DNA from: JANQHS01 sp965267505
GTDB lineage: Bacteria > Bacteroidota > Bacteroidia > Cytophagales > CCMP332
Reading direction: 5' to 3'
NCBI GenBank assembly: GCA_965267505.1
Contig: OZ254081.1
Coordinates: 2,666,001-2,730,000, forward strand
Length of the DNA stretch: 64,000 bases
Position 1 is the first letter of the stretch. The number at the start of each line of letters is the position of its first letter. A program made the position numbers and the translations under genes. Positions 26,003 to 36,800 of the stretch are shown piece after piece. The notes under the pieces are model-generated. The model was given only the letters and a program-made list of their open reading frames with translations, made no database searches and had not been told where the DNA came from.

Positions 26003-26788
26003 ATGTCTAAGCACTTGAGAATTCTATTGGGCGCGCTATTTTTAGTTTCAGGAAGCCTGTTAGCTGGAGAAATGAAACTAGTCGGTCAATACCACGGTAA
26101 GGATCTATATATTCAGAATCCATTCAATGGATCATCAACTACTGAGTACTGTATCCAGTCAATATTTGTAAACGGAAAAGAAAGACAAGCTCCTGAGCAA
26201 GGTGCATTCATTGTTTCCTTAAATCATTTGAGCCAAAATGATGCTGTAGAAATTGTCATAGTCCATAGAGATGGATGTAAGCCGAGAATCCTTAACGCTT
26301 CCGCATTTGCTACCAACAAAGCCTTTAAGTTCGAATCCTTTGAGGTAGGAGATGACGCCATCACCTGGAGTGCGGTTGGTGAAAAACCCATGAACACTTA
26401 TGTGGTTGAGCAGTTTGTAAACAATTCCTGGTTGGAGATCGGAAAGGTGCAATCAAAAGGAAACCCAGGAAAGAATTCTTATTCATTTGCAACAGATCAC
26501 CACTCTGGGGCAAACAAATACAGGATCAAGTATCAGGAAAGAACAGGCCAGGTGTATCATACAGTTGTGAAGGAGCATGCTAGCGCACTTGAAAAGGTAA
26601 CTTTCTATCCTACCAGAGTTAAAGACAAACTTTACCTATCTAGGGAAGCTAATTATGAGATCCTCGACCAGTATGGCAAAGCTGTAAAAAAAGGCAGAGC
26701 CAAAGAGGTTGACTGTACAGATCTTAAGTCAGGTCAGGTTTACTATCTGGTTGTTGACAATAGAACTGAGAGTTTCTTCAAGAAATAA
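26003..26788 (+). CDS. Secreted protein with T9SS type A-like sorting domain
   Basis: I choose the ATG at 26003 because it gives a proper signal peptide (MSKHLRILLGALFLVSGSLLAG) and lies after the predicted transcription start; an ATG at 25979 exists upstream. The 261-residue product has an N-terminal beta domain, a fibronectin-like middle (ITWSAVGEKPMNTYVVEQF, ANKYRIKY), and a last 60 residues (VTFYPTRVKDKLYL, YEILDQYGKAV, SGQVYYLVVDN, FFKK). That tail follows the YPNP...L-x-G-x-Y...K pattern of T9SS type A domains. It is probably exported to the surface. The function of the body is unknown. Confidence 0.65.
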   Translation: MSKHLRILLGALFLVSGSLLAGEMKLVGQYHGKDLYIQNPFNGSSTTEYCIQSIFVNGKERQAPEQGAFIVSLNHLSQNDAVEIVIVHRDGCKPRILNASAFATNKAFKFESFEVGDDAITWSAVGEKPMNTYVVEQFVNNSWLEIGKVQSKGNPGKNSYSFATDHHSGANKYRIKYQERTGQVYHTVVKEHASALEKVTFYPTRVKDKLYLSREANYEILDQYGKAVKKGRAKEVDCTDLKSGQVYYLVVDNRTESFFKK

Positions 26789-26827
26789 GGAATCCACCCA
26801 CAGGTCGCTTTTTTGACCTAATAAGTA

Positions 26828-26835
26828 TAAATTTG
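26828..26835 (+). promoter_or_regulatory. Candidate -7 element for the gene at 26847
   Basis: TAAATTTG matches TAnnTTTG, 12 nt before the GTG start. No clear -33 element is present at the right distance. Confidence 0.4.
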
Positions 26836-26846
26836 TAAAAAAAACT

Positions 26847-27269
26847 GTGATCCGGTTCTTAGCGGCATTACTTGTATTTTTTTCATTCCAGTCCTTTGGC
26901 CAGGATTATTCTGATAGGGAGAGCTTTGATCCTGATCGTGGAACTGAAACCACAAAACATAAGGGAAAAAGCAATTTCGATCCTGCGAAAAGTGATAACT
27001 ACCCCAAAAAACTAGAGTATTTTCTTATTTCCGATCCCAAAAAGGTTCTTTATGGAAATCCTTGTGTTGAGGAGGTGATCTTTGATCTGGGGTTTAAATA
27101 TATGTTGATCCCGGAAACCAAAATCGACGGCTATATCAATGAGGATCCGGTATGGCACAACTTCAAGACCCATATGAAGTTAATGTTCAAAAATGGTCCT
27201 TTTTATAGGTCCAAGGTTAGAAAAGCCATTAAAAGCTGCAGAACCGCCTCCGGAGATTTTGTAGGCTAA
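26847..27269 (+). CDS. Small secreted protein, unknown
   Basis: I do not recognise this family. The 140-residue product starts with GTG, has a signal peptide (residues 1-18, ending SFGQ), a charged low-complexity linker (residues 20-50, rich in D, K and T) and a compact C-terminal domain with two cysteines (NPCVEEVIFDLGF and IKSCRTAS) that could form a disulfide. It is 1 nt from the convergent end of purB. A TAAATTTG element precedes it. Confidence 0.6.
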   Translation: MIRFLAALLVFFSFQSFGQDYSDRESFDPDRGTETTKHKGKSNFDPAKSDNYPKKLEYFLISDPKKVLYGNPCVEEVIFDLGFKYMLIPETKIDGYINEDPVWHNFKTHMKLMFKNGPFYRSKVRKAIKSCRTASGDFVG

Positions 27270-27270
27270 A

Positions 27271-28626
27271 TTAAAATCCAGTATAATTCTGAGGGCTGAT
27301 CGCCAATAACTCAGATTTCAGTTCATCAGAAATATCCAGTCCATTTATGAATGAATGGATCTCCTCCTTTCCAATATTTTCCTTTCCCCTGGTAAGATCT
27401 TTTAAGGCTTCATAAGGATTAGGATATGATTCCCTTCTTAGAATACTTTGAATGGCTTCGGCGATAACAATCCAGTTATCCTCAAGGTCTTTCTCAATCG
27501 CAATAGCGTCTGGTTCGATCTTTCCAAATCCCTTTTGTATTGATTTATAGCTTAATAGAGAATGGGCTAAAGGAATTCCTGCATTTCTAAGAACTGTGGA
27601 ATCTGTAAGATCCCTTTGAAGTCTACTTATTGGAAGTTTTGAAGCCAAATGATGAAATAATGCATTTGCGATCCCCAAATTTCCCTCTGCATTTTCAAAG
27701 TCAATAGGGTTTACCTTATGAGGCATGGCAGATGAACCGACTTCACCCTTAACGGACCTTTGCTTCAAGTAATTGATTGAGACGTAATGCCAAATATCCC
27801 TGCACAGATCCATCAAAATCGTGTTGATCCTTTCCATGCAATGGAAGGTGGCTGCCAGGGTATCGTAATTTTCGATCTGGGTTGTAAGGGGTTGCCTGAT
27901 CAGTCCCATTTCGCCTAGAAATCTATCGGCGAAGGCCGGCCAATCGAAATCGGGGAAAGCTACTTTGTGAGCATTGAAATTCCCAGTGGCTCCTCCAAAT
28001 TTTCCCCTGAAAGGGAACCTTTTTAAAACCTCCAATTGAGTGGTGATACGATACAAAAACACTTCAATCTCTTTACCCAGTCTGGTAGGAGAGGCTGGCT
28101 GACCATGAGTTCTGGCTAACATTGGAATCTTAGCCCATTGACTGGCCATTTTATTTAGAGATGTCTCGATGGATTCCAAAGCTGGAATGATGACCGTATT
28201 CATGGCGTCTTTCACCATGATGGGATTTGCTGTATTATTTATATCCTGAGAGGTAAGCCCAAAATGTACCAGCTCCTTTAAATTATCTAACCCCTCTTTT
28301 GTAAGGTAGTCCTTTATGAAATATTCAACTGCCTTAACATCGTGATTGATCTCCTTTTCTTTCTCTTTTATCCTTTTGGCATCCTTAAGCGAAAAGTTTT
28401 CTTCCAGCTCTATTAGGCCTTTTAACTTTTCTTCAGGAATTGAAGGAATGGAAGACGGACCATAGCTTAATAAGGCGATCAAATATCGGATCTCCACTTT
28501 CACCCTGTATTTGATCAACGCAAATTCAGAGAAGTATTCTCCCAAGGCGGATACTTTTTCAAAGTACCGACCATCTAAGGGGGATAGGGCTTTTAAACTT
28601 ACTTCCTGATAATTATCCTGACTCAT
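27271..28626 (-). CDS. purB: Adenylosuccinate lyase
   Basis: The 451-residue enzyme has the E. coli-type PurB signatures: SPLDGRYFEK at the N-terminus, KEKEINHDVKAVEYFIK, the TSQDINNTA segment, ARTHGQPASPT with the general-acid histidine, and the flexible signature loop GSSAMPHKVNPIDFENAEG holding the catalytic serine. It cleaves SAICAR and adenylosuccinate in purine synthesis. The gene stands alone, convergent with the small secreted protein gene. Confidence 0.96.
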   Translation of the reverse strand: MSQDNYQEVSLKALSPLDGRYFEKVSALGEYFSEFALIKYRVKVEIRYLIALLSYGPSSIPSIPEEKLKGLIELEENFSLKDAKRIKEKEKEINHDVKAVEYFIKDYLTKEGLDNLKELVHFGLTSQDINNTANPIMVKDAMNTVIIPALESIETSLNKMASQWAKIPMLARTHGQPASPTRLGKEIEVFLYRITTQLEVLKRFPFRGKFGGATGNFNAHKVAFPDFDWPAFADRFLGEMGLIRQPLTTQIENYDTLAATFHCMERINTILMDLCRDIWHYVSINYLKQRSVKGEVGSSAMPHKVNPIDFENAEGNLGIANALFHHLASKLPISRLQRDLTDSTVLRNAGIPLAHSLLSYKSIQKGFGKIEPDAIAIEKDLEDNWIVIAEAIQSILRRESYPNPYEALKDLTRGKENIGKEEIHSFINGLDISDELKSELLAISPQNYTGF

Positions 28627-28678
28627 AAAAAAGAAGCCGCAAATTTCGGGAAAAGCTTAGGATTAACACATACAAGAT

Positions 28679-29698
28679 TTACATAAAAGTGGGGCAGGGT
28701 ATGCTTCTTGGAGGCTTCCTTTTATGTCTTTGAATGAAATCAACCAGGCTAAAACTGATCTCATGGGCTCCACTGGTACCTGCACTGGAAAGTGTGGAAA
28801 CTGTGAAGTCGTAACTATACCTAAAGATCCAATGCTTAAATCTGAATCCGGCCATTGCAATCATGGCCTCATTATTTTGTATCTCATCAAGCCTTTTGAA
28901 TGGGATTCCTCTATACCAAAGTCCAAACATCAGCTGGTAATAATGAAGATAAGCTCCAAGATCGAATTGGTCATTTGTCCCCTGAACCTTGTAGTGGAAA
29001 GTAGGAGTAATACTTTTTTCAACTTCTCTTTTGTGCAAACCATCATTGGTCCTGTAAAGTAGGATTTTGTATCCGCCGATCATGGCCCATCTAACGGGAA
29101 GCCTTGAAACATTATCCTGGATAAATGACTGTTGAGGCTGATTCAGGTGATGACCGCTAAACCCAACCCATAGATTTTTATTATAAAAAACCCCTCCAAA
29201 ACTCAGGTCCAGATAATTGGTTCTATCGACCCCAATAGCGTGACTTACGGATGTTGGGCTTTGAAAACCATCATCCGTGAATTGACTCGGAAAACGGAGC
29301 TGTGCATAATCCAGATACCGAGAAACAAAGCCGAGCTGGCCGCCCATGCGGAAAGTTAGATTTCTCGAGATATTTAACTGATAGGCATAACAACCAGCTA
29401 TTTCAGTACTCGAAATAGTATTGGCTCCCTGAACATCCCTCATTATATAAGTGCCAAATCCTGATCGACCTCTATGGGTATAAATGTCACCTGATGCTAG
29501 GTAAGTATTGTACTTTGATTCCAGCCCTCTCCATTGCCCCCGGTAAGCAAAGGTTAGCCTCTCTAAATTCAGACCTCCGGCAAAAGCCGGATTAATGTAA
29601 AGAGCGTTGGCGTAGAATTGGGAAAATTGAACATCCTGACCGAAAAGGGAAGTGGTCAACAAAAAAGCTATGATAAATCCATGGAAACGGAATATCAT
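28679..29698 (-). CDS. PorP/SprF-family T9SS outer-membrane protein (second copy)
   Basis: The 339-residue protein has a signal peptide and the family's N-terminal block DVQFSQFYANALYINPAFAGG, followed by about 14 barrel strands with the typical AYRGQWRGL and YLDLSFGGVFYNKNLWVGFSGHH segments. PorP/SprF proteins sit in the outer membrane and are needed for secretion or surface attachment of T9SS cargo with type B sorting domains. Its start overlaps the end of the first copy by 4 nt. The C-terminus (KRKPPRSIPCP...) is charged and not the usual barrel end, and may be a short tail. Confidence 0.9.
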   Translation of the reverse strand: MIFRFHGFIIAFLLTTSLFGQDVQFSQFYANALYINPAFAGGLNLERLTFAYRGQWRGLESKYNTYLASGDIYTHRGRSGFGTYIMRDVQGANTISSTEIAGCYAYQLNISRNLTFRMGGQLGFVSRYLDYAQLRFPSQFTDDGFQSPTSVSHAIGVDRTNYLDLSFGGVFYNKNLWVGFSGHHLNQPQQSFIQDNVSRLPVRWAMIGGYKILLYRTNDGLHKREVEKSITPTFHYKVQGTNDQFDLGAYLHYYQLMFGLWYRGIPFKRLDEIQNNEAMIAMAGFRFKHWIFRYSYDFTVSTLSSAGTSGAHEISFSLVDFIQRHKRKPPRSIPCPTFM

Positions 29699-30756
29699 GT
29701 TCTTGGGCTATGAAAATAATAATTAGGCTTGTCTCCTTTGTGCACCTTTTTCATGATATGGGCTCTCAAAGAGATCTCAAATGCGGAATATGCCCCTCCG
29801 AATTCACTCAGGGATGAAACATTTGAGTCATAGCTAAATCCAAGTGAATAATTGTGGTTACCAAATTCCAAGGAAAAGATGGCAGCATCTTCAACTCTAT
29901 AGGCGACTCCAAATTTTAATTCGTGCGGAATCAGTCCATGATCAACTGTATGGAGTTTGTATAAGGCAAATACTCCGGGTTGCACCATCAGATTTGAGCC
30001 TTGGCTTAAGGCAAAGAAATCAAAACCCATGGTGAAGCTTTCCGAAAACCCTTTCCTTACCCCCAGATCGGCATTAAACGCCATTTGAAGTTTTTCTTCG
30101 ACTCCAAAGAATGAAACGTTGGGTTGGGTAAGGTGTGAGCCTGCAAGTTTTAAAAAGAATGACAAGGGATGTTGATGAGAAGTTTTTTCAGGACGATACA
30201 TGAAATCTATCCCAGCTCCAATATCAAGGAAATTCACGTTATCTACCAGGTTTGATTCGCCAATGGGCAAATTTGGATTATAGCCCTGAGAAGGATCAAA
30301 TTGGGTTCCCCAACGCAGGGAGTTTGGATCGATTCCTCTTTGATCGTAACCTATCTTCAAGCCGAAACTCATATCAAAGGTTTTGGCTTCATCCAAGTAA
30401 ATGTTGTATGCTGGATTAACCGAAAAACCAACCACGTTTAAATTGCCATTGCCAGCATCGTAATTGTGGAATTCTATCCCGATTCCGCCAAGGTGATGCT
30501 CGATATCATCCTTCCTGTGAAAGCCATAACTGGCTGAAAAATAATTTGATCTAATAGGACTTTCCAGGTTCGACCATTGCGTCCTGGTCAGCAATTGAGC
30601 ACCAAATCCAAGAAAGTGACCAGCGTCGGCCGGATTGTACAACATTTCCGCATTATAGAACTGCGAAAAAATAAGTTCCTGAGCTTCAGCATTCTTGGTT
30701 TGAAAGGCAAGAAAGATTGCTAAAAATGAGCTGAAAATGAATAACTTCGAACGCAA
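29695..30756 (-). CDS. PorP/SprF-family T9SS outer-membrane protein (first copy)
   Basis: The 353-residue protein has a signal peptide (cleavage near AEAQE), then ELIFSQFYNAEMLYNPADAGHF and barrel strands including GIEFHNYDAGNGN and a late FSLEFGNHNYSLGFSYD. It belongs to the PorP/SprF family and is clearly diverged from the adjacent copy, so the pair is old rather than a fresh duplication. It is divergent from the 5060-residue type B cargo gene (82 nt between starts), the same kind of pairing as sprB with sprF in Flavobacterium. A TAGTTTTG element (30778-30785) lies 21 nt upstream. Confidence 0.92.
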   Translation of the reverse strand: MRSKLFIFSSFLAIFLAFQTKNAEAQELIFSQFYNAEMLYNPADAGHFLGFGAQLLTRTQWSNLESPIRSNYFSASYGFHRKDDIEHHLGGIGIEFHNYDAGNGNLNVVGFSVNPAYNIYLDEAKTFDMSFGLKIGYDQRGIDPNSLRWGTQFDPSQGYNPNLPIGESNLVDNVNFLDIGAGIDFMYRPEKTSHQHPLSFFLKLAGSHLTQPNVSFFGVEEKLQMAFNADLGVRKGFSESFTMGFDFFALSQGSNLMVQPGVFALYKLHTVDHGLIPHELKFGVAYRVEDAAIFSLEFGNHNYSLGFSYDSNVSSLSEFGGAYSAFEISLRAHIMKKVHKGDKPNYYFHSPRT

Positions 30757-30777
30757 GGTATAGGGTTACATTTCGAA

Positions 30778-30785
30778 CAAAACTA
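30778..30785 (-). promoter_or_regulatory. Candidate -7 element of the PorP/SprF pair
   Basis: TAGTTTTG on the minus strand matches TAnnTTTG and lies 21 nt before the first PorP/SprF start. No -33 TTTG at 19-20 nt. Confidence 0.4.
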
Positions 30786-30837
30786 TTATTAATTCGTAAA
30801 CTAGCTCTAAGGTAATTCCCGTTTTGAGAAGCCTCTT

Positions 30838-33800
30838 ATGCAAAAACCAAGGATTTCTACAATAATTCTAAGAGAGAAGTACGTGTTGGAGGGGCCAAAG
30901 GTTTTGTTTTTTGCATTTTTTTGGGTTGCAGTTCTATTTTTTAGTAATTCTTCAATAGCCCAGCCTTGCGATCCTTCTACACCTACATTTACCGTTGATC
31001 TAAGTGGAAGTCCGGATTCTGTTTGGATTAGCACAGCTGTTAAAAGATCTGGTCAATGTTGTGGAAGCAGCAACCCTGATCGATGTATTGAGTTTTTTCT
31101 AACTCTTGATTCAGGAGCCCAAGGATTTAAATTTGATATTGCTTCTGGTGCTCAGCCTAGTGGGGCTTTATTCTATCAAATTGCCTGTGGACCACCTACC
31201 CCTGTGGGAACGCCTCTGTGTCTTAATGATCCAGGTCCGCACAGGATTACATTTTGTAAACCTGGATCTAACCTTAACCAATATCGGATCACTTCAATTG
31301 CAAAACCTGAGGCTTCCCCTCCAACTGTGGTATCGGATGGTTGTTCAGCAATAATTTTTGCAAAAAATTATATCGAAAGCTCTCTTCAATGGACGTCAGT
31401 GCCCTTTGATCCTGACCATGTGAGTTACATGGACTGTACCTCTGGCTGTGATACTGTAAATATTCAAATAGACAGTGCCGATTCGCCCCCTGATTCCATC
31501 ATTTATCAGGTGACCGGTATTCCAGAGGGAGGTTGTAACACAGATTCTGTTACTCTGCAGATCACAGTTTACTTCGTGTCAGACAAATTCGTTGAAATCC
31601 TTCCAAAGGACCCCTCCATTTGTTTTGGAGGCGTCAATACTTCAGTAACCGCTAATGGAAATGGGGGGGCTCCACCATATGCTTTTGAATGGTATGATTC
31701 CTTAGGGGCATTTGTGGGGAATACGGCTACCATTCCTGTTTGGGTGGGTTGGTATTATGTTGTCATGACTGACTCTACGGATTGCCCACCTGTCTTTGAT
31801 ACAGTTTATGTAACGGCAAATCCTTCCGCAATCTCGGCGGATGCTGGTCCAGCATTGTCCAGTTGTAAGAATAATCCGGATATAGCCCTTCAGGGCTCCG
31901 TCATCGTTGCCACCGGTGGAAGATGGTCTGGGGGAGGAGGATCATATAATCCTCATGATTCATCTCTTACGGCAATATATACTCCCACGAATGCTGAGCT
32001 TACCGCCGGATCGGTTACCCTGACCTTGACAACTATTGGAAATGGAATTTGTCCGGCTGTAACTGACCAGGTGACCATTTCATATTTGGACTCACCGCTG
32101 GTTAATGCCGGCGGTCCCTATGTTTCCTGTGGAAATAATTCCCAGATAATTTTAAACGGGACTGTAACAAATGCCGGAGGAGGAAGATGGTCGGGTGGAT
32201 CCGGCACCTATTCTCCAAACGATAGTTCCTTGGTTGCCACTTATACTCCAACTCCTACGGAGATAGCTAACGGAGGCTTCATTATCACTTTGACCTCAAT
32301 TCAAAACGGGAATTGTATTCCTGTAAGTGATACTGCCCTGGTAACAATCACTCCGGCTCCAACGGTTGATCCGGGACCTGATCATACGGTCTGTGCAAAT
32401 AATCCGGACGTCCTTTTAAATGCATCCGTGACGGTTGCGGGTGGAGCCACCTGGTCAGGTGGAGGAGGAACTTTCTCTGGGGGTGTTAATGGATTGATCA
32501 ATAATACATACACACCTTCGCCCTTAGAAATAACAAACGGTGTGGCAAATCTTACCCTTACAACCTTTGGAAGTACAGGCTGTATTGAGGTTGATTCTAC
32601 CGTTACAATAACAATTACACCAGCCCCCGTAGTTTTCGCTGGGAATGATATCAGCATTTGTGCAAACAACGCAACCGCATCTCTAAATGGAAGCGTCACC
32701 ATCGCTGCAGGAGGACGCTGGTCTGGAGGTTTGGGGAATTTCAACCCTCATGATTCCTCCCTGACAGCTACCTATATTCCGACAGCAGGTGAGATCACAA
32801 ATGGATTTGTAGACCTGATCCTTTCCTCCTACGGAAATGGAAATTGCCTTGTTGAAAGAGATACGGTAAGGATCAACATTACACCTGCTCCTACAATTTT
32901 TGCTGGGCCGGATACCGCTTTGTGCGGAAACAATCCCAATGTTCCTCTCAATGGAATGATCACTGTTGCAAGCGGAGCCACCTGGTCCGGAGGCCTCGGA
33001 GCTTATAGTAATGGGGTGGGATCATTAACAGGAACCTATACACCCACTCCTGCGGAGATAACAGGCGGAGCGGTCACTCTGGTATTGACAACCACTTCTG
33101 GTTTGGGCAATTGCCTCGCAGTAAGCGATAGCTTTGATGTGACCTTTGCTCCTGGACCTACTGTAAACGCTGGTAATGACACTACCGTTTGCGGTAATTC
33201 TCCGGTAGTTTCACTGAATGGTTCCCTTACAGTCGCCACTCAAGGTACCTGGTCTACCAGTGGGACTGGAATGTTTTCAGGAATCAATGACCTTAATTCA
33301 ACCTATACCTTATCTGCCGCGGATATTACAGCCGGCACTGTAACCCTAACTCTTACAACCAGTGCAGGCGTTGGAATTTGTAATGATGTAAGCGATGATG
33401 TTGTAGTAACCATTTTGCCAGGCCCTTCCGTAGCTGCAGGACCGGACCAGATCGTATGCTCCACCGCTCCTGATGTAAGCCTAGCCGGTACATTTTCTAA
33501 TGCTGCAGGGATCACCTGGTCTGGAGATCTCGGAGGAGCTTATAATCCTTCAAATACAGATCCATTAGCGGTTTATACACCAACAGCCACTGAAATTACC
33601 AATGGATCAGCTCAGTTAATAATCACCACCAATAATATTGATGGATGTCCGGATGAAGCTGATACCGTGGATATATCGATAATCCCCGGCCCGGTAGCCA
33701 ATGCCGGAACCATTCAACCAACTTGTGCCAATAATGCCGCGGTTAACCTTTCTGGTTCTGTTCAGAATGCCGGAGGTGGGGTTTGGACAGGAGCCGGAAC

Positions 33801-36800
33801 CTTCCTCCCAAACAATCAGGATCTGACTGGTACTTATATTCCAAGTGCCTTTGAGATTGGTATTGGTTTTTCAAGTTTGATACTGAGAACAGATTCCAAT
33901 GGGATTTGTCCGGAGGATAGGGATACGGTCGATTTCTTTATCATTCCGGCTCCCCAGGCAAATGCTGGAAATGATCAGACGGTTTGTGCCAATAACCCCA
34001 CTACCAGTTTTACCGGAACCATTATCCTTGGAGACCCATTGCAATCTACCTGGTCAGGTGGAAGCGGAACCTATGTTCCAAACCCTCCAACAGGTTTAAA
34101 TCTTACCTATACTCCTTCTGCAACGGAGATAAGTACTGGATTTGTAGATCTTGTTTTTTCTACCAACCGGTCTGGGTGTCTTCCTGTTTTTGATACGGTG
34201 AGATTAAATGTAAGTCCAAGTCCAATTGTGGATGCGGGTGTAGATCAGACGGTTTGTGCGAATAATGCGGATGTAACCTTAAATGGCTCTGTATTAAATT
34301 CCGGGGGTGGGAGATGGACAGCAATAAACGGAACCGGTAGTTTCAGTCCCCATGATTCCTTGCTCAACGCAGTTTATTCTCCAAGTGATGCGGATACCGC
34401 ACAAGGCTTTGTGACCATGGTCCTTACGAGCATACAGAATGGAAGTTGCGTTGCCGTTAGCGACACCATGGTTATCACAATTACTGATGCTCCAACGGTC
34501 AATCCCGGAAGTTTGATCACCATTTGTGCGAATAATGCGGTTGCAACCCTGAATGGTTCAATGACAGTGGCTACCGGGGGTGTTTGGAGTGGAGGAAATG
34601 GCCTTTTTACTTTAAACAATAGTGATCTCAATGCAACCTATGTTCCAACAGCCACAGAGATCAGCAATGGTGGTCTATTCATGACCTTGACTACTACCCA
34701 GGGCCTAGGAAATTGTAATGCCGTTAGTGATTCAGTAAGAATTGATATTACCCCTGCTCCAACTGTCAATGCAGGGAATGATCAATCCGTTTGTGCGGAT
34801 AATGCGGCAGTAACTCTGAATGGATCCATGACCATTGCTACCCAAGCGCAATGGACGGGAGGAAATGGACTATTTGCTCCGGATAATCAAACTTTAAATG
34901 CCACATATACGCCATCCGCAACCGAAATCTCTAATGGTAGTGTTACACTTTCTCTTGTTACAACCATGCAGGGGAATTGTACCTCGGTGAGTGATGCAAT
35001 GACCATTACAATTGGCCCCCCGCCTACGGTTAATGCTGGAAATGACCAGGATGTTTGTGGGGACCTGGCTCCAGTTGCCCTAAATGGACAAGTAACTGTT
35101 GCCTTGGGTGGAACCTGGAGTACAGCAAATGGTGGGGGAGGATTTAGCCCCTCACCGGATTCTTTAAATGCTGTATATAATCCAGTATCTGCTGATACCG
35201 CCCTTGGTTCGATAACTTTAACCTTGACCTCAACCAATAATCAGGGCTGTAATTCTAGGACAGATGACGTAGTTATCAACTTTGTATCAGCACCAACGGT
35301 GGATGCAGGTGTTGGGTCAACTGTTTGTACCAATGATTTTCCCATAGTATTGAATGGTAGCGGATCTCAGAGTATCTGGTCAGGAGGGACCGGAACCTTT
35401 GCTCCGGATACCGCAGCATTGAATGCTTCTTATACTCCAAGTGCTACTGAAGTTGCCAATGGTTCCGTGACTCTTACTTTAACAACCATTCCAAATGCAT
35501 TTTGTCCGGCAATATCTTCTAGCGTTACCTATCCATTGGTTAATGGGCCTAGTGTAAATGCGGGTACTGACCAGATCATTTGTGGGTCCTCCGCTTCTGC
35601 AAATCTTTCGGGAGCCTTTTCAAATACCACCGGCATTGTATGGACGACCTTGGGATCGGGTACTTTTTCAGATAGCTCTTCCATCACAAGTTCGTATACC
35701 TTTAGTGCGACAGATAGATTGAACGATTCTGTCCTAGTAGTGATCAGCTCTGTTCCTAATGGAATTTGTTCAATAGCATCGGATACAGTGGTTCTTTACA
35801 TACTTGAAGAGATCATTGCAAATGCAGGTCCAGATCTTACGGCCTGTGCCGACGCAAGCGGAGTAAACATTGTTGGGAATATTACCGGAGCAACCGGAGG
35901 GGTTTGGACAACTTTAGGAGGTGGAAGTTTCTCCCCTGACTCAGCTTCATTGGCGGTAAGTTATGTACCCGTGCCGGGAGACACTTCGGGTTCTGTGCTA
36001 ATAGCTTTGACCTCAACCGGTAATAATGGTTGTCCGGCAGATGTGGATACAATGTTTATCAACTTCTATCCTGCTCCAAGGTCTTTACCAGGTCCTGATG
36101 ATACAGTTTGCGCGGACCTTGCTTTGGTTCCTATTTCAGGAAGTGTATTACATGCCACCAGTTCGGTTTGGTCTACTTCCGGATCGGGATCCTTTAGTCC
36201 TTTGGCCTCGGATCTTAATACCAATTATGTACCCTCTGCAGCTGATACGGCAGCGGGAGGGGTATATCTAACCTTAAAAACCTTTGGTCCCGGTACCTGT
36301 AATTCTGTGGTTGATTCCTTCTTTTTGAATATTGATCCGGCACCTGTGGTTAATGCAGGCAGTAATATCATAGTCTGCGCTGATAATCCGGTTGTTCCTT
36401 TAAATGGAACCGTATGGAATGCAGGAGGTGGGGTGTGGTCGAGTTCCGGGACTGGTAGTTTCCTTCCTGATTCCTTCGATATCAATGGAACTTATGTCCT
36501 TTCCACTGCAGATTCTGCGGCAGGAATAGTAACACTTGATCTTACTTCAACAAATAATGGTTTTTGTAATGCTGTAACAGATCAGCTCCTAATTACAACA
36601 ACGCCCGCACCTACTGTAAGTGCGGGTCCTGACATTGAGGTTTGTGCTGATGTTGCCAGTATTCCTTTGAGCGGAGCTGTAACTGTGTCCGGAGGTGGAA
36701 GATGGTCTACCAGTGGTTTTGGAAGTTTTACTCCCAATGATTCCGCTTTAAATGCAGCCTATGTTCCTGATCCTCTGGATACTGCTGTAGGTTCAGTCAT

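Noticed and set aside
26793..26820. AGGTC/GACCT hairpin after the secreted protein gene as a terminator.
   Set aside because: The T residues are in the loop and no T-run follows the stem.
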